From: an uncultured Celeribacter sp.
Lineage (GTDB): Bacteria > Pseudomonadota > Alphaproteobacteria > Rhodobacterales > Rhodobacteraceae
Direction: 5' to 3'
Length of the DNA: 64,000 bases
Assembly (NCBI RefSeq): GCF_963676475.1
Contig: NZ_OY781107.1
Span: 751,307 to 815,306 of the forward strand
A model generated the notes under the pieces. The model searched no databases, had not been told where the DNA came from, and worked only from the letters and a program-made list of their open reading frames with translations. Positions 1 to 8,621 of the stretch are shown here, piece after piece; position 1 is the stretch's first letter; each line of letters begins with the position of its first letter. The position numbers were made by a program, and so were the translations under genes.

Positions 1-497
1 CGCGCAAACCGTTTGTTGGCGTAGAGGATGGTGAAATCCTTGTCGATATGCGCGATACCCGCGGGCACTTCGTTGGCGATCAGACTGAGCCGCTCCTCAC
101 TGGCGATGAGCTGACGGGTCCGCGTCGCGATCAGATCCTGTAGCCGGTTGCGGTCCGCGACCTCTTCCAAAGCATCGCTCAGGGTCACGAAACTGTCGCC
201 CTGTTCCGTGGTCTGCAACTGTAACTCGATATTGCGTCCCCCGGGATGAGAGACGAGATAGACGCCGGACACAGAGTTGGGACCGTATCCGGTGACCGGA
301 ATGACCGGCCCGCGCCAAAACTCCGCAGAGAGAAATTCCGACAGGCGCAGGCCGGGCGGGAGCACCATGGGAATGCTGTCCATGAAGGATGTCAGCGCCG
401 CATTTGCCGCGCGCAGCTGTTCGTCCGCACCGAAGATGGCGGTCGCCTGAGGGCTTGCGCCAAATATCGCTTCATAGACCGACTGCTGCTTTCGCAT
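1..497 (-). CDS. PAS-domain signalling protein, N-terminal part (runs off the window)
   Basis: The reverse strand is open from the window edge to an ATG at 497, giving about 165 residues. The N-terminal part (YEAIFGASPQATAIFG, then a variable strand region) reads like a PAS domain. It is followed by a helical linker (RNRLQDLIATRTRQLIASEE) and the start of a second PAS-like unit (LSLIANEVPAGIAHIDKDF). This layout is usual for PAS sensor histidine kinases or PAS-containing regulators; the output domain lies outside the window, so the class cannot be fixed. A GTG codon directly precedes the ATG, so the exact start is uncertain. The gene is divergent from the acyl-CoA synthetase operon at 693 and could sense its substrate; that link is inference from position only. 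Confidence 0.6.
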   Translation of the reverse strand, partial: MRKQQSVYEAIFGASPQATAIFGADEQLRAANAALTSFMDSIPMVLPPGLRLSEFLSAEFWRGPVIPVTGYGPNSVSGVYLVSHPGGRNIELQLQTTEQGDSFVTLSDALEEVADRNRLQDLIATRTRQLIASEERLSLIANEVPAGIAHIDKDFTILYANKRFA

Positions 498-692
498 CAC
501 CCTGCACCTGTTTCAGGACCGTCCTGGTCGGACAAGGAATAATCCTCCCGATACGGCGCGTTTCCAAGCCGTTAATCGCTCTCGTTACAATTCGATACAT
601 TTCAGACAAAGTTGCGAAACAGTGTTGTGACCAATTACTCCGGTTCCATGCGCGCCAGAGGAGGCGGTGCACAAGGGACATCGGAGGAAAAC

Positions 693-2333
693 ATGTCATT
701 TGAGAGTATCTACAACGTCGGGCTCGACGCGAATGCGGCGAACTATGAGGCCTTGACCCCGCTATCGTTTGCGGAACGCACCGCGCACATCTATCCAGAA
801 TATCCCGCGATCATCTACGGCGCGCTACGCCGGACCTGGGGCGAGACCTACGAGCGGATGCGCCGTGTCGCCTCGGCGCTCACGGCACACGGGCTGCAAA
901 AGGGTGAGACCGTCTCGATCATCGCCGCCAATATTCCCGAGATGTTCGAAGCGCATTTCGCGGTTCCCATGGCCGGGGCTGTGCTCAATACGGTCAACAC
1001 GCGGCTCGATGCAGAGGCCATCGCCTTTATCCTGGCCCATGCCGAAGCCAAGGTGATCATGGTCGATCCCGAGTTCGCCGATGTCGTAGACCGCGCCATT
1101 CACATGAGCGGGCTGACCGATGTGCTGGTGGTCGATATTCTGGACCCGACCTATGAGGGCGGGCGCCGGATCGGGACGCTGAGCTATGACGATCTGGTCG
1201 CCGAGGGCGATCCGGAGTTTGTCTGGCCGGTGCCGACAAATGAATGGGACGCGGTTTCGCTCAATTACACCTCGGGCACCACCGGCAACCCGAAAGGTGT
1301 GGTCTATCATCACCGTGGCGCGCATCTCAATGCGATGTCGAACATTGTCACCTGGGGCATGGCGCATCATTCGCGCTATCTCTGGACGCTGCCGATGTTT
1401 CATTGCAACGGCTGGTGTTTTCCGTGGACGATTGCGGCCAACGCAGGTGTGTGCGTCTGTTTGCGCGCCGTCCGGGCCGAGCCGATTTTCGAACTGATCC
1501 GCGAGGAAAAGGTGACCCATTTCTGCGGCGCGCCGATCGTTTTGAACATGTTGGCCAACGCGCCCGATGCGCTCAAGGATTTCTCCCACGAGGTCAAGGT
1601 GATGACCGCCGGGGCCTCACCGCCCGCCGCCGTGATCGCCAAGATGGAAGCGATGGGCATCGAGGTCACCCATGTCTACGGGCTGACGGAAACCTATGGC
1701 CCGTCGGTGGTTTGTGCGTGGAAATCCGACTGGGATACGCTCGACACCGATGCCAAGAGTGTGAAGAAAGCCCGTCAGGGTGTGCGCAACGTGGCGCTCA
1801 GTGGCCTCATGGTGGCCGATCCCGAGACGCTCGATCCTATGCCCTCGGACGGGGTGACGATGGGCGAGATTTTCATGCGCGGCAACAACGTGATGAAGGG
1901 CTATCTCAAGAACCCCTCCGCCACGCAGAAATCCTTTAAAGGGGGTTGGTTCGCCTCGGGCGATCTCGGCGTGATGCACCCGGATGGCTATGTCGAGCTC
2001 AAGGATCGCTCGAAGGACATCATCATCTCCGGCGGCGAAAACATCTCGTCCATCGAGGTGGAGGATGTGCTCTACAAACACCCCGCCGTGATGGAGACCG
2101 CCGTGGTCGCCAAACCGGACGAGAAATGGGGCGAGACGCCCTGTGCCTTTGTCGAGCTGAAGCCGGGGGCCGAGGCCACGGCGGAGGAGATCATCGCCTT
2201 TTGCCGCGCCAACATGGCCCATTTCAAAGCGCCCAAGACGGTGATCTTCGGGTCCCTGCCCAAAACCTCGACCGGCAAGATCCAGAAATTCATTCTGCGC
2301 GACCGCGCCCGGGGCAGGGGGGAGAAAACGTGA
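693..2333 (+). CDS. AMP-forming acyl-CoA synthetase (first of two paralogs)
   Basis: Adenylates a carboxylic acid with ATP and transfers it to CoA; cytoplasmic. The 546-residue protein shows the AMP-binding P-loop (YTSGTTGNPKGVVYHHRGA), the A5-type motif (YGLTETYG), the GDLGVMHPDGY hinge region (A7/A8, with DRSKDIIISGGENISS), and the C-terminal catalytic lysine region (PKTSTGKIQKF). The start is set by the GGAGG at 684-688 before ATG 693; an upstream in-frame extension to 612 has no ribosome site. It is the first gene of the operon and overlaps the next by one base (TGATG). It has the same length as, and is clearly paralogous to, the synthetase at 13720. The family includes medium-chain, aryl-propanoid and methylmercaptopropionate ligases, so the substrate cannot be told from sequence alone. 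Confidence 0.93.
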   Translation: MSFESIYNVGLDANAANYEALTPLSFAERTAHIYPEYPAIIYGALRRTWGETYERMRRVASALTAHGLQKGETVSIIAANIPEMFEAHFAVPMAGAVLNTVNTRLDAEAIAFILAHAEAKVIMVDPEFADVVDRAIHMSGLTDVLVVDILDPTYEGGRRIGTLSYDDLVAEGDPEFVWPVPTNEWDAVSLNYTSGTTGNPKGVVYHHRGAHLNAMSNIVTWGMAHHSRYLWTLPMFHCNGWCFPWTIAANAGVCVCLRAVRAEPIFELIREEKVTHFCGAPIVLNMLANAPDALKDFSHEVKVMTAGASPPAAVIAKMEAMGIEVTHVYGLTETYGPSVVCAWKSDWDTLDTDAKSVKKARQGVRNVALSGLMVADPETLDPMPSDGVTMGEIFMRGNNVMKGYLKNPSATQKSFKGGWFASGDLGVMHPDGYVELKDRSKDIIISGGENISSIEVEDVLYKHPAVMETAVVAKPDEKWGETPCAFVELKPGAEATAEEIIAFCRANMAHFKAPKTVIFGSLPKTSTGKIQKFILRDRARGRGEKT

Positions 2334-3088
2334 TGAACGCCTCTCCCTATATCCTCGAAACCGAAGGTCTGACCAAAGGCTTTCGCGGCTTCACCGCGGT
2401 CGATCATGTCGACCTGCGCGTCAAACGCCATGAAATCCACGCCCTGATCGGACCGAACGGGGCGGGCAAGACGACGGTGTTCAACCTTCTGACCAAATTC
2501 CTGACCCCGACCGAGGGCGTGATCCGGTTCAACGGAAAGGACATCACATCCGCCAAACCCGCCGAGATCGCCCGCATGGGGGTGATCCGGTCGTTCCAGA
2601 TCTCCGCCGTGTTCCCGCATATGACGGCCCGCGAGAACGTGCGCGTGGCGCTTCAGCGCAAACTCGGCACCTCGTTTCAGTTCTGGCGCTCGGTCAAGAC
2701 GCTCAACCGTCTCAATGACCGCGCCGACGCGCTTTTGGACATGGTCGGGCTGTCGCGTTTTTCCGACGCGATGGTGGCGGACATGTCCTACGGGCGCAAA
2801 CGCGCGCTTGAGATCGCCACCACACTGGCGACGGAACCGGAGCTGATGCTTTTGGACGAGCCGACCCAGGGCATGGGGCGCGAGGACGTGGAGCTGGTCA
2901 CAGAGCTGATCCGCAAGGTCTCCGCCGGGCGCACGATCCTCATGGTCGAGCACAATCTCGGCGTGGTCTCGACGCTCTGCGACACGATCACGGTTTTGCA
3001 GCGCGGCGCGATCCTGACCGAGGGCAACTACTCTGAGGTCTCCGCCGATCCGCGCGTCAAGGAAGCCTATATGGGGAAAGCGGCATGA
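2333..3088 (+). CDS. Liv-type ABC transporter ATP-binding protein (LivG-like)
   Basis: One of two ATPases of a branched-chain-amino-acid/amide-type (HAAT) importer. The 251-residue protein has Walker A (GPNGAGKTTVFN, about residues 41-52), a signature motif of unusual form (MSYGRKRALEIA instead of LSYGQQR) and Walker B (LMLLDEPTQGMG), then the switch histidine (VEHNLGVV). The ATG at 2333 overlaps the synthetase stop; a GTG three bases earlier is an alternative. It overlaps the second ATPase by 4 bp. Genes for the binding protein and both permeases follow, so this is a complete importer, probably for the acid activated by the adjacent synthetase rather than for leucine. Confidence 0.9.
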   Translation: MNASPYILETEGLTKGFRGFTAVDHVDLRVKRHEIHALIGPNGAGKTTVFNLLTKFLTPTEGVIRFNGKDITSAKPAEIARMGVIRSFQISAVFPHMTARENVRVALQRKLGTSFQFWRSVKTLNRLNDRADALLDMVGLSRFSDAMVADMSYGRKRALEIATTLATEPELMLLDEPTQGMGREDVELVTELIRKVSAGRTILMVEHNLGVVSTLCDTITVLQRGAILTEGNYSEVSADPRVKEAYMGKAA

Positions 3089-3840
3089 GCACGGCAGTGA
3101 TCGAAAACCACGAGCTTGGCGGACAGCACCTCTCCGAGCGGATCGAAGAGCTGCGCCTGACGGACGTGCACGCCTATTACGGCGAAAGCCACGCGCTTCA
3201 TGGCATCGACATGACGGTCTATCGGGGCGAATTGGTGACGCTTCTGGGCCGCAACGGTTCGGGGCGCACCACCACGTTGCGCGCGATCATGGGGCTGATC
3301 GGGCATCGCACCGGGTCGATCCATATCAAGGGCGAAGAGGTCGTCGGTATGGCCTCGCATAAAATCGCGCAACTCGGGGTGGGGTATTGCCCCGAGGAAC
3401 GCGGTATTTTCGCAAGTCTCAACGTCGAGGAAAACCTCATGTTGCCGCCGCAGGTCTGCGCCGGGGGCATGTCCGTCGAGGAGATTTACGAGATGTTCCC
3501 CAACCTTGCGGAACGCCGCAAGAGCCAGGGCACGCTGTTGTCCGGCGGCGAACAACAGATGCTCGCCATGGCGCGCATTCTGCGCACGGGGGCAAACATT
3601 CTTTTGCTCGACGAAATCACGGAAGGCCTCGCGCCGGTGATCGTCGACACCTTGGGCGATGTCCTGATCACGCTCAAGAAACGTGGCTACACAGTGGTTC
3701 TGGTGGAGCAGAACTTCCGGTTTGCGGCCCCTTTGGCGGATCGTCACCTGATCATGGATCACGGTCACATCGCCGCAACCATTCTCAAGGACGAGCTGGA
3801 GGAGAAAGCGCACGTCTTTGACGAGTATCTCAGCGTTTAA
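3085..3840 (+). CDS. Liv-type ABC transporter ATP-binding protein (LivF-like) with altered Walker A
   Basis: Second ATPase of the importer, 251 residues. It carries an N-terminal extension of about 20 residues relative to typical LivF. Walker A reads GRNGSGRTTT, so the nucleotide-binding lysine is replaced by arginine at residue 61 (codon CGC). Signature LSGGEQQMLAMAR, Walker B ILLLDEITEGLAP and the switch histidine position (EQNF, typical of LivF) are otherwise intact. The partner ATPase at 2333 keeps a normal Walker A, so the transporter may have one canonical and one weakened ATP site. The start ATG overlaps the upstream stop (ATGA). Confidence 0.9.
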   Translation: MSTAVIENHELGGQHLSERIEELRLTDVHAYYGESHALHGIDMTVYRGELVTLLGRNGSGRTTTLRAIMGLIGHRTGSIHIKGEEVVGMASHKIAQLGVGYCPEERGIFASLNVEENLMLPPQVCAGGMSVEEIYEMFPNLAERRKSQGTLLSGGEQQMLAMARILRTGANILLLDEITEGLAPVIVDTLGDVLITLKKRGYTVVLVEQNFRFAAPLADRHLIMDHGHIAATILKDELEEKAHVFDEYLSV

Positions 3841-3860
3841 AAATAAAAGGGAGGAACCTA

Positions 3861-5066
3861 ATGAATCTTAAGAAAATCCTGATCGCGGGTGTGTCCGTGG
3901 CATCGCTCACGTGCGGCGCAGCCTCGGCAGAGATCAGCGACGGCGTCGTCAAGATCGGCCTGCTGACCGATATGTCGGGCACCTATTCCGACGTTGCCGG
4001 CGAAGGCGCGGCCGTGGCCGCCCAAATGGCAATCGAGGAATTCGGCGGCACCGTTGCGGGCGCGCCGATCGAGATTGTCACCGCCGATCACCAGAACAAA
4101 GCCGACATCGCCGCCAACAAGGCGCGCGAATGGGGCGACACCGATCAAGTTGACGCCTTCGCGGAACTGGTCACCACCTCGGTCGCGCTGGCGGTCTTCG
4201 AAGTGGCCAATCAACAGAACAAGATCGCGCTGGTCTCCGGCTCCGCGTCCTCCCCGTTGACGGGCGAGGCCTGTATCCCGACCGGCCTGCATTGGACCTA
4301 CAACACCCGCGCTCTGGCGGTGGGCACCGGCTCTGCCGTGGTGCAGGAAGGTGGCGACAGCTGGTATTTCCTGACCGCCGACTATGCCTTTGGCGAGGCG
4401 CTGGAGCGTGATGTATCCGCGGTGGTCGAAGCCTCGGGCGGGACGGTCGTCGGGACCGCAAAACATCCGTTCCCGGCCTCCGATTTCTCGTCCTTCATCC
4501 TTCAGGCCCAGGCCTCTGGCGCGAAAGTCATCGGTCTGGCCAACGCAGGCGCCGATACGGTGAACGCGATCAAGGCCGCCAATGAATTCGGCGTTGTCGA
4601 CGCTGGCCAGAAAATCGCGGGCCTTCTGGTGTTCATGCCCAACGTCAAATCCATCGGCCAAGACGTGGCCCAGGGTCTTCAGATGACCGTGTCCTTCTAT
4701 TGGGACATGGACGACGAGACCCGCGCCTGGTCGCAGAAATTCTTTGAAAAGACCGGCAAGATGCCAACGGGCATTCAGGCCGGGACCTATTCCTCTGTCC
4801 TGCATTACCTGAAAGCCATCGAGGCGACCGGCTCGGACGACACCGACACGGTTCTGGCCAAGATGCGCGAAATGCCGGTCGAAGACATGTTCGCCAAGGG
4901 CGGCGTGCTGCGCACCGACGGTCGCATGGTGCATGACATGTATCTCGCCGAGGTCAAGAAACCGTCTGAATCGGACGGCGAATGGGACCTTTTGAAAATT
5001 GTCCGCACAATTCCCGGAGAAGAGGCCTATGGCCCGCTGTCCGAGAGCACCTGTCCGACCAAGTAA
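3861..5066 (+). CDS. Liv-type ABC transporter periplasmic substrate-binding protein
   Basis: Periplasmic ligand receptor of the importer, 401 residues. It begins with a signal peptide (MNLKKILIAG, hydrophobic core, cleavage after ASA), followed by the peripla-BP_6 hallmark GVVKIGLLTDMSGTYSD. A GGAGG ribosome site lies at 3851-3855. The many cysteines (GEACIPTG region and near the C-terminus, ESTCPTK) suggest a disulfide. This fold in Rhodobacteraceae often binds aromatic or small organic acids and amides. It sits between the ATPases and the permeases and is followed by a strong hairpin at 5077, which fits the usual higher expression of binding proteins. Ligand unknown. Confidence 0.9.
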   Translation: MNLKKILIAGVSVASLTCGAASAEISDGVVKIGLLTDMSGTYSDVAGEGAAVAAQMAIEEFGGTVAGAPIEIVTADHQNKADIAANKAREWGDTDQVDAFAELVTTSVALAVFEVANQQNKIALVSGSASSPLTGEACIPTGLHWTYNTRALAVGTGSAVVQEGGDSWYFLTADYAFGEALERDVSAVVEASGGTVVGTAKHPFPASDFSSFILQAQASGAKVIGLANAGADTVNAIKAANEFGVVDAGQKIAGLLVFMPNVKSIGQDVAQGLQMTVSFYWDMDDETRAWSQKFFEKTGKMPTGIQAGTYSSVLHYLKAIEATGSDDTDTVLAKMREMPVEDMFAKGGVLRTDGRMVHDMYLAEVKKPSESDGEWDLLKIVRTIPGEEAYGPLSESTCPTK

Positions 5067-5076
5067 CCAGAGCCCG

Positions 5077-5100
5077 TCCCACCGGGCCCGCCCGGTGGGA
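5077..5100 (+). other. Intercistronic GC hairpin after the binding-protein gene
   Basis: TCCCACCGGGC at 5077-5087 pairs perfectly with GCCCGGTGGGA at 5090-5100. No T-run follows, so it is more likely an mRNA 3'-end stabiliser or partial attenuator than a full terminator. Confidence 0.6.
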
Positions 5101-5123
5101 TCAACCATGCAGGAAACCTGACC

Positions 5124-6014
5124 ATGCTGACAGATCTTCTTGGCTTTCCGCCACAGGTCCTCTTTGGCCAACTGCTTCTCGGTTTGATCAACGGAGCCTT
5201 CTACGCAGTGCTCTCGCTCGGTCTCGCGGTGATTTTTGGCCTTTTGAATATCGTGAACTTCGCCCATGGGGCGCTCTACATGCTCGGCGCTTTCGCCACG
5301 GTCGGGCTGACCACCTATTTCGGGATCGGCTATTGGGGCGCTCTCATCCTTGCGCCGCTCATCGTCGGGGCCGTCGGGATGCTGATCGAACGCTTTCTTT
5401 TGCGCCGCCTGAGCGGGGTGGATCATCTTTATGGCCTGTTGCTGACCTTTGGCATGGCCCTTGTGATCGAGGGGACCTTCGTCAAACTCTTTGGCTCCTC
5501 GGGTCTTCCTTATGCACCGCCGCCGCAGCTTACGGGAGGCGTGAACCTCGGGTTCATGTTCTTGCCGTGGTATCGCGGGTGGGTCGTCGCGGCCGCCATC
5601 GTGATGTGCCTTCTCACCTGGTACATCTTTGAGAAAACCAAGATCGGCGCCTACCTGCGCGCGGGAACGGAAAACCCGCAGCTGTTGCAGGCCTTCGGGG
5701 TGAACGTGCCGCTTTTGACCACGCTGGCCTATGGCTACGGTGTCGCTCTGGCCGCCTTTGCGGGCGTGCTTGCTGCGCCGATCACCCAGGTCAGCCCGCT
5801 GATGGGCTCGAACCTGATCATCGTCGTCTTCGCGGTTGTCGTGATCGGCGGCATGGGCTCGATCATGGGGTCCATCGTCACCGGCCTGTCCATGGGTGTG
5901 ATTGAAGGCCTGACCAAGGTGTTCTGGCCCGAAGCCTCCGCCACCGTGATTTTCGCCGTCATGGCCATCGTCCTTGTCCTGCGCCCGGCGGGCCTGTTCG
6001 GCAATGCGACGTAA
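5124..6014 (+). CDS. Liv-type ABC transporter permease (LivH-like)
   Basis: Inner-membrane permease, 296 residues. It has successive hydrophobic segments and the conserved LivH features: INGAFYAVLSLGLAVIFGLL near the N-terminus, NIVNFAHGALYMLGAF, and the cytoplasmic loop (GAYLRAGTENPQLLQAFGVN) that contacts the ATPase. The C-terminal part has VFAVVVIGGMGSIMGSI. It forms the translocation pore with the LivM-like protein that follows 12 bp downstream. Confidence 0.92.
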   Translation: MLTDLLGFPPQVLFGQLLLGLINGAFYAVLSLGLAVIFGLLNIVNFAHGALYMLGAFATVGLTTYFGIGYWGALILAPLIVGAVGMLIERFLLRRLSGVDHLYGLLLTFGMALVIEGTFVKLFGSSGLPYAPPPQLTGGVNLGFMFLPWYRGWVVAAAIVMCLLTWYIFEKTKIGAYLRAGTENPQLLQAFGVNVPLLTTLAYGYGVALAAFAGVLAAPITQVSPLMGSNLIIVVFAVVVIGGMGSIMGSIVTGLSMGVIEGLTKVFWPEASATVIFAVMAIVLVLRPAGLFGNAT

Positions 6015-6026
6015 GGGGGCAGACAG

Positions 6027-6950
6027 ATGAACACCAAACTTGCTTATCTCATCGCCTTCGCGCTTTTGCTGGTGGCGCCTTTCGTTCTCTATCCCGTCTT
6101 TCTGATGAAATTGCTGTGCTTTGCGCTTTTTGCCTCGGCCTTCAACCTCATCCTCGGGTTCGGCGGATTGCTGAGCTTTGGGCACGCCGCCTTTTTCGGG
6201 GGCGCGGCCTATATCACCGGACACGCGCTCAAGGTCTGGGGCGTTCCGACGGAACTGGGCATCGTGCTCGGCGCTCTGTCGGCCGGTGCTCTGGGTCTCG
6301 CGATCGGCCTGCTCGCCATCCGGCGTCAGGGGATCTATTTCGCGATGATCACGCTGGCCATGGCCCAGATGGTCTACTTCTTTTTCATCAGTGCCGATTT
6401 CAGCGGCGGTGAAAACGGGCTTCAGGGTGTGCCGCGCGGCAGCTTCCTCGGCCTCGTGGATCTCCAGAGCAATCTGTCCATGTATTACTTTGTCCTGGGC
6501 ATCTTCGTGTTGGGCTATTTCATCATCGCCCGCACGGTGCATTCGCCCTTTGGACAGGTGCTCTCGGCCATTCGGGACAACGAACCGCGCGCCAGATCGC
6601 TCGGCTATGACGTGGAACGCTACAAACTTTTGGCCTTTGTCCTCTCCGCCACCATGGCGGGTCTGGCCGGAGCTACGAAAACCGTGGTGTTTCAGTTGGC
6701 CTCCCTCACCGATGCCCATTGGCACATGTCGGGTGAGGTGGTGCTCATGACGCTTCTGGGCGGGCTTGGCACCATCGCGGGTCCGGCCATCGGGGCGGGC
6801 ACCATCATCACGCTTCAGAACATGCTGGCCTCCGGTCCGCTGTCGTCCTGGGTGCCCGTGGTGCTTGGCCTGATCTTCGTCGTCTGTGTTCTCCTGTTCC
6901 GCCGTGGTGTGGTCGGAGAAATCCAGGCCCTCATTCGCAAATCATTCTGA
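6027..6950 (+). CDS. Liv-type ABC transporter permease (LivM-like)
   Basis: Second inner-membrane permease, 307 residues. It is strongly hydrophobic, with LivM landmarks: ASAFNLILGFGGLLSFGHAA near residues 35-55, the AMITLAMAQMVYF segment, and the coupling loop GQVLSAIRDNEPRARSLGYD. The GEVVLMTLLGGLGTIAGP motif lies near the C-terminus. It completes the importer that starts at 2333. Only 10 bp separate it from the next, metabolic gene, so transport and catabolism are co-transcribed. Confidence 0.92.
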   Translation: MNTKLAYLIAFALLLVAPFVLYPVFLMKLLCFALFASAFNLILGFGGLLSFGHAAFFGGAAYITGHALKVWGVPTELGIVLGALSAGALGLAIGLLAIRRQGIYFAMITLAMAQMVYFFFISADFSGGENGLQGVPRGSFLGLVDLQSNLSMYYFVLGIFVLGYFIIARTVHSPFGQVLSAIRDNEPRARSLGYDVERYKLLAFVLSATMAGLAGATKTVVFQLASLTDAHWHMSGEVVLMTLLGGLGTIAGPAIGAGTIITLQNMLASGPLSSWVPVVLGLIFVVCVLLFRRGVVGEIQALIRKSF

Positions 6951-6960
6951 AAGGAACATC

Positions 6961-7845
6961 ATGACCGTCATCCAAACCGTAGGTGTCATCGGCGCAGGTC
7001 AGATGGGACGGGGCATTGCCCAGGTCTTTGCACAATCCGGCTATGACGTGATGCTGCAGGACGTCTCCTCCGACGCCCTCGGTGTTGCAGAAAGCTTTAT
7101 CAAGGATCGTCTCGACCGCAACGTCACCTCGGGAAAGATGACGGCGGATGAGCGGGCGGCTACTCTCGGGCGGCTCTCATATGGCTCTCACATTGAGCCG
7201 CTCGGGGCCCGCGACCTCATCGTCGAAAGCGCAACAGAGAAAGAAGCGGTCAAGGTTGCGATTTTCGAAAACCTTTTGCCGCATCTCTCGGATCATACGC
7301 TTTTGACCACCAACACCTCGTCGCTGTCCATCACCCGATTGGCGGCGACGACCGACCGGCCCGAACGCTTTATGGGTCTGCATTTCATGAACCCTGTCCC
7401 GGTGATGAAACTCGTGGAACTGATCCGCGGCATCGCGACCGATGAGCCCACATTTTCGACGATGCAAGAGGTCGTTGACCGCCTCGGCAAGATCGGCACC
7501 GTCTCGGAAGATTACCCGGCCTTCATCGTCAACCGCATCCTCGTACCGATGATCAACGAGGCCGTCTACGCGCTGTTCGAAGGCGTCGGGAATATCTCTT
7601 CGATTGATGCCTCGATGAAGCTCGGCGCGAACCAGCCGATGGGGCCGCTGGAGCTTGCCGATTTTATTGGCCTCGACACCTGCCTGTCGATCATGGGCGT
7701 GCTCAACGACGGACTCGCCGACAGCAAATATCGGCCCTGTCCCCTCTTGGTGAAATATGTCGAAGCCGGCTGGCTCGGACGCAAGACCGGACGCGGATTT
7801 TACGATTATCGCGGTGCGGACGGCATCCCCGTCCCGACCCGCTGA
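6961..7845 (+). CDS. 3-hydroxyacyl-CoA (3-hydroxybutyryl-CoA type) dehydrogenase
   Basis: NAD-dependent oxidation of a 3-hydroxyacyl-CoA to the 3-ketoacyl-CoA; cytoplasmic. The 294-residue protein has the N-terminal Rossmann motif (GVIGAGQMGRGIAQVFAQ), the SSLSITRLA strand with the substrate serine, the catalytic histidine context (GLHFMNPVPVMKLVEL) and the C-terminal dimerisation domain (FIVNRILVPMINEA; GPLELADFIGLDT). This size fits the short single-domain family (HbdA/PaaH-like). The start is ATG 6961 after AAAGGA; a longer frame to 6886 overlaps the permease and lacks a ribosome site. A second dehydrogenase domain occurs in the fusion protein at 11405, so the operon has two. Confidence 0.92.
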   Translation: MTVIQTVGVIGAGQMGRGIAQVFAQSGYDVMLQDVSSDALGVAESFIKDRLDRNVTSGKMTADERAATLGRLSYGSHIEPLGARDLIVESATEKEAVKVAIFENLLPHLSDHTLLTTNTSSLSITRLAATTDRPERFMGLHFMNPVPVMKLVELIRGIATDEPTFSTMQEVVDRLGKIGTVSEDYPAFIVNRILVPMINEAVYALFEGVGNISSIDASMKLGANQPMGPLELADFIGLDTCLSIMGVLNDGLADSKYRPCPLLVKYVEAGWLGRKTGRGFYDYRGADGIPVPTR

Positions 7846-7868
7846 CCATTGAAGAAAGGAAGAAACCC

Positions 7869-8621
7869 ATGAAGGTTTTGGTACCTGTCAAACGGGTGAT
7901 TGACTACAACGTGAAGGTCAAGGTTAAGGCCGACGGCACGGGGGTCGATCTTGCCAATGTGAAAATGTCGATGAACCCGTTCGACGAAATTTCCGTCGAA
8001 GCGGCCATTCGTCTCAAAGAGGCCGGTGTGGCCTCCGAGGTGGTGATCGTCTCCATCGGCGAAAAGAAATCCGTCGACACGATCCGCAATGCTTTGGCCA
8101 TGGGTGCCGACCGCGGTATCCTGATCGAAGAGGATCAGGGCGTCGACATCGAGCCGCTCGCGGTGGCGAAAATCCTCGCCAAGGTCGTCGAAGAGGAGGC
8201 CCCCGAGCTGGTGATCCTCGGCAAACAGGCCATCGACAACGACATGAACGCGACGGGTCAGATGCTGGCCGCACTTCTCGGCTGGGGTCAGGCGACCTTT
8301 GCCTCCGAGATGGAAATTGCGGACGGCAAAGCCGTGGTGACCCGCGAAGTGGACGGCGGTCTTCAGACCATTTCCACCCCGCTTCCGGCCATCGTGACCA
8401 CCGATCTGCGCCTCAACGAGCCGCGCTACGCGAGCTTGCCGAACATCATGAAGGCGAAGAAAAAGCCGCTGGATGAGAAAACCGCCGCCGACTACGGCGT
8501 CGACACGGCCCCGCGTCTCACGGTGGTCACCACCGAGGAACCCGCCGCCCGCGAAGCCGGGATCAAGGTCGGCTCCGTCGATGAACTTGTCGCGAAACTC
8601 AAAGAGGGAGGTCTGGTCTGA
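7869..8621 (+). CDS. etfB: Electron transfer flavoprotein beta subunit
   Basis: Forms the EtfAB heterodimer that takes electrons from acyl-CoA dehydrogenase and passes them to ETF-ubiquinone oxidoreductase. It has 250 residues, beginning MKVLVPVKRVIDYNVKVKVK. The MNPFDEISVEAA motif and the AMP-binding loop (LGKQAIDNDMNATGQMLAA) are present, as is the ETF-beta recognition loop region (SLPNIMKAKKKPLDEKT). The stop codon overlaps etfA (TGATG). Its presence inside this catabolic operon next to the acyl-CoA dehydrogenase suggests co-expression with that dehydrogenase; most genomes also carry a housekeeping copy elsewhere. Confidence 0.95.
   Translation: MKVLVPVKRVIDYNVKVKVKADGTGVDLANVKMSMNPFDEISVEAAIRLKEAGVASEVVIVSIGEKKSVDTIRNALAMGADRGILIEEDQGVDIEPLAVAKILAKVVEEEAPELVILGKQAIDNDMNATGQMLAALLGWGQATFASEMEIADGKAVVTREVDGGLQTISTPLPAIVTTDLRLNEPRYASLPNIMKAKKKPLDEKTAADYGVDTAPRLTVVTTEEPAAREAGIKVGSVDELVAKLKEGGLV

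Noticed and set aside
3858..6725. A 955-codon open frame on the minus strand
   Set aside because: It runs antisense to the binding-protein and permease genes, whose families are clear; it is a GC-rich third-position artefact. The same holds for long antisense frames at 9902-12376 and 21658-24612.
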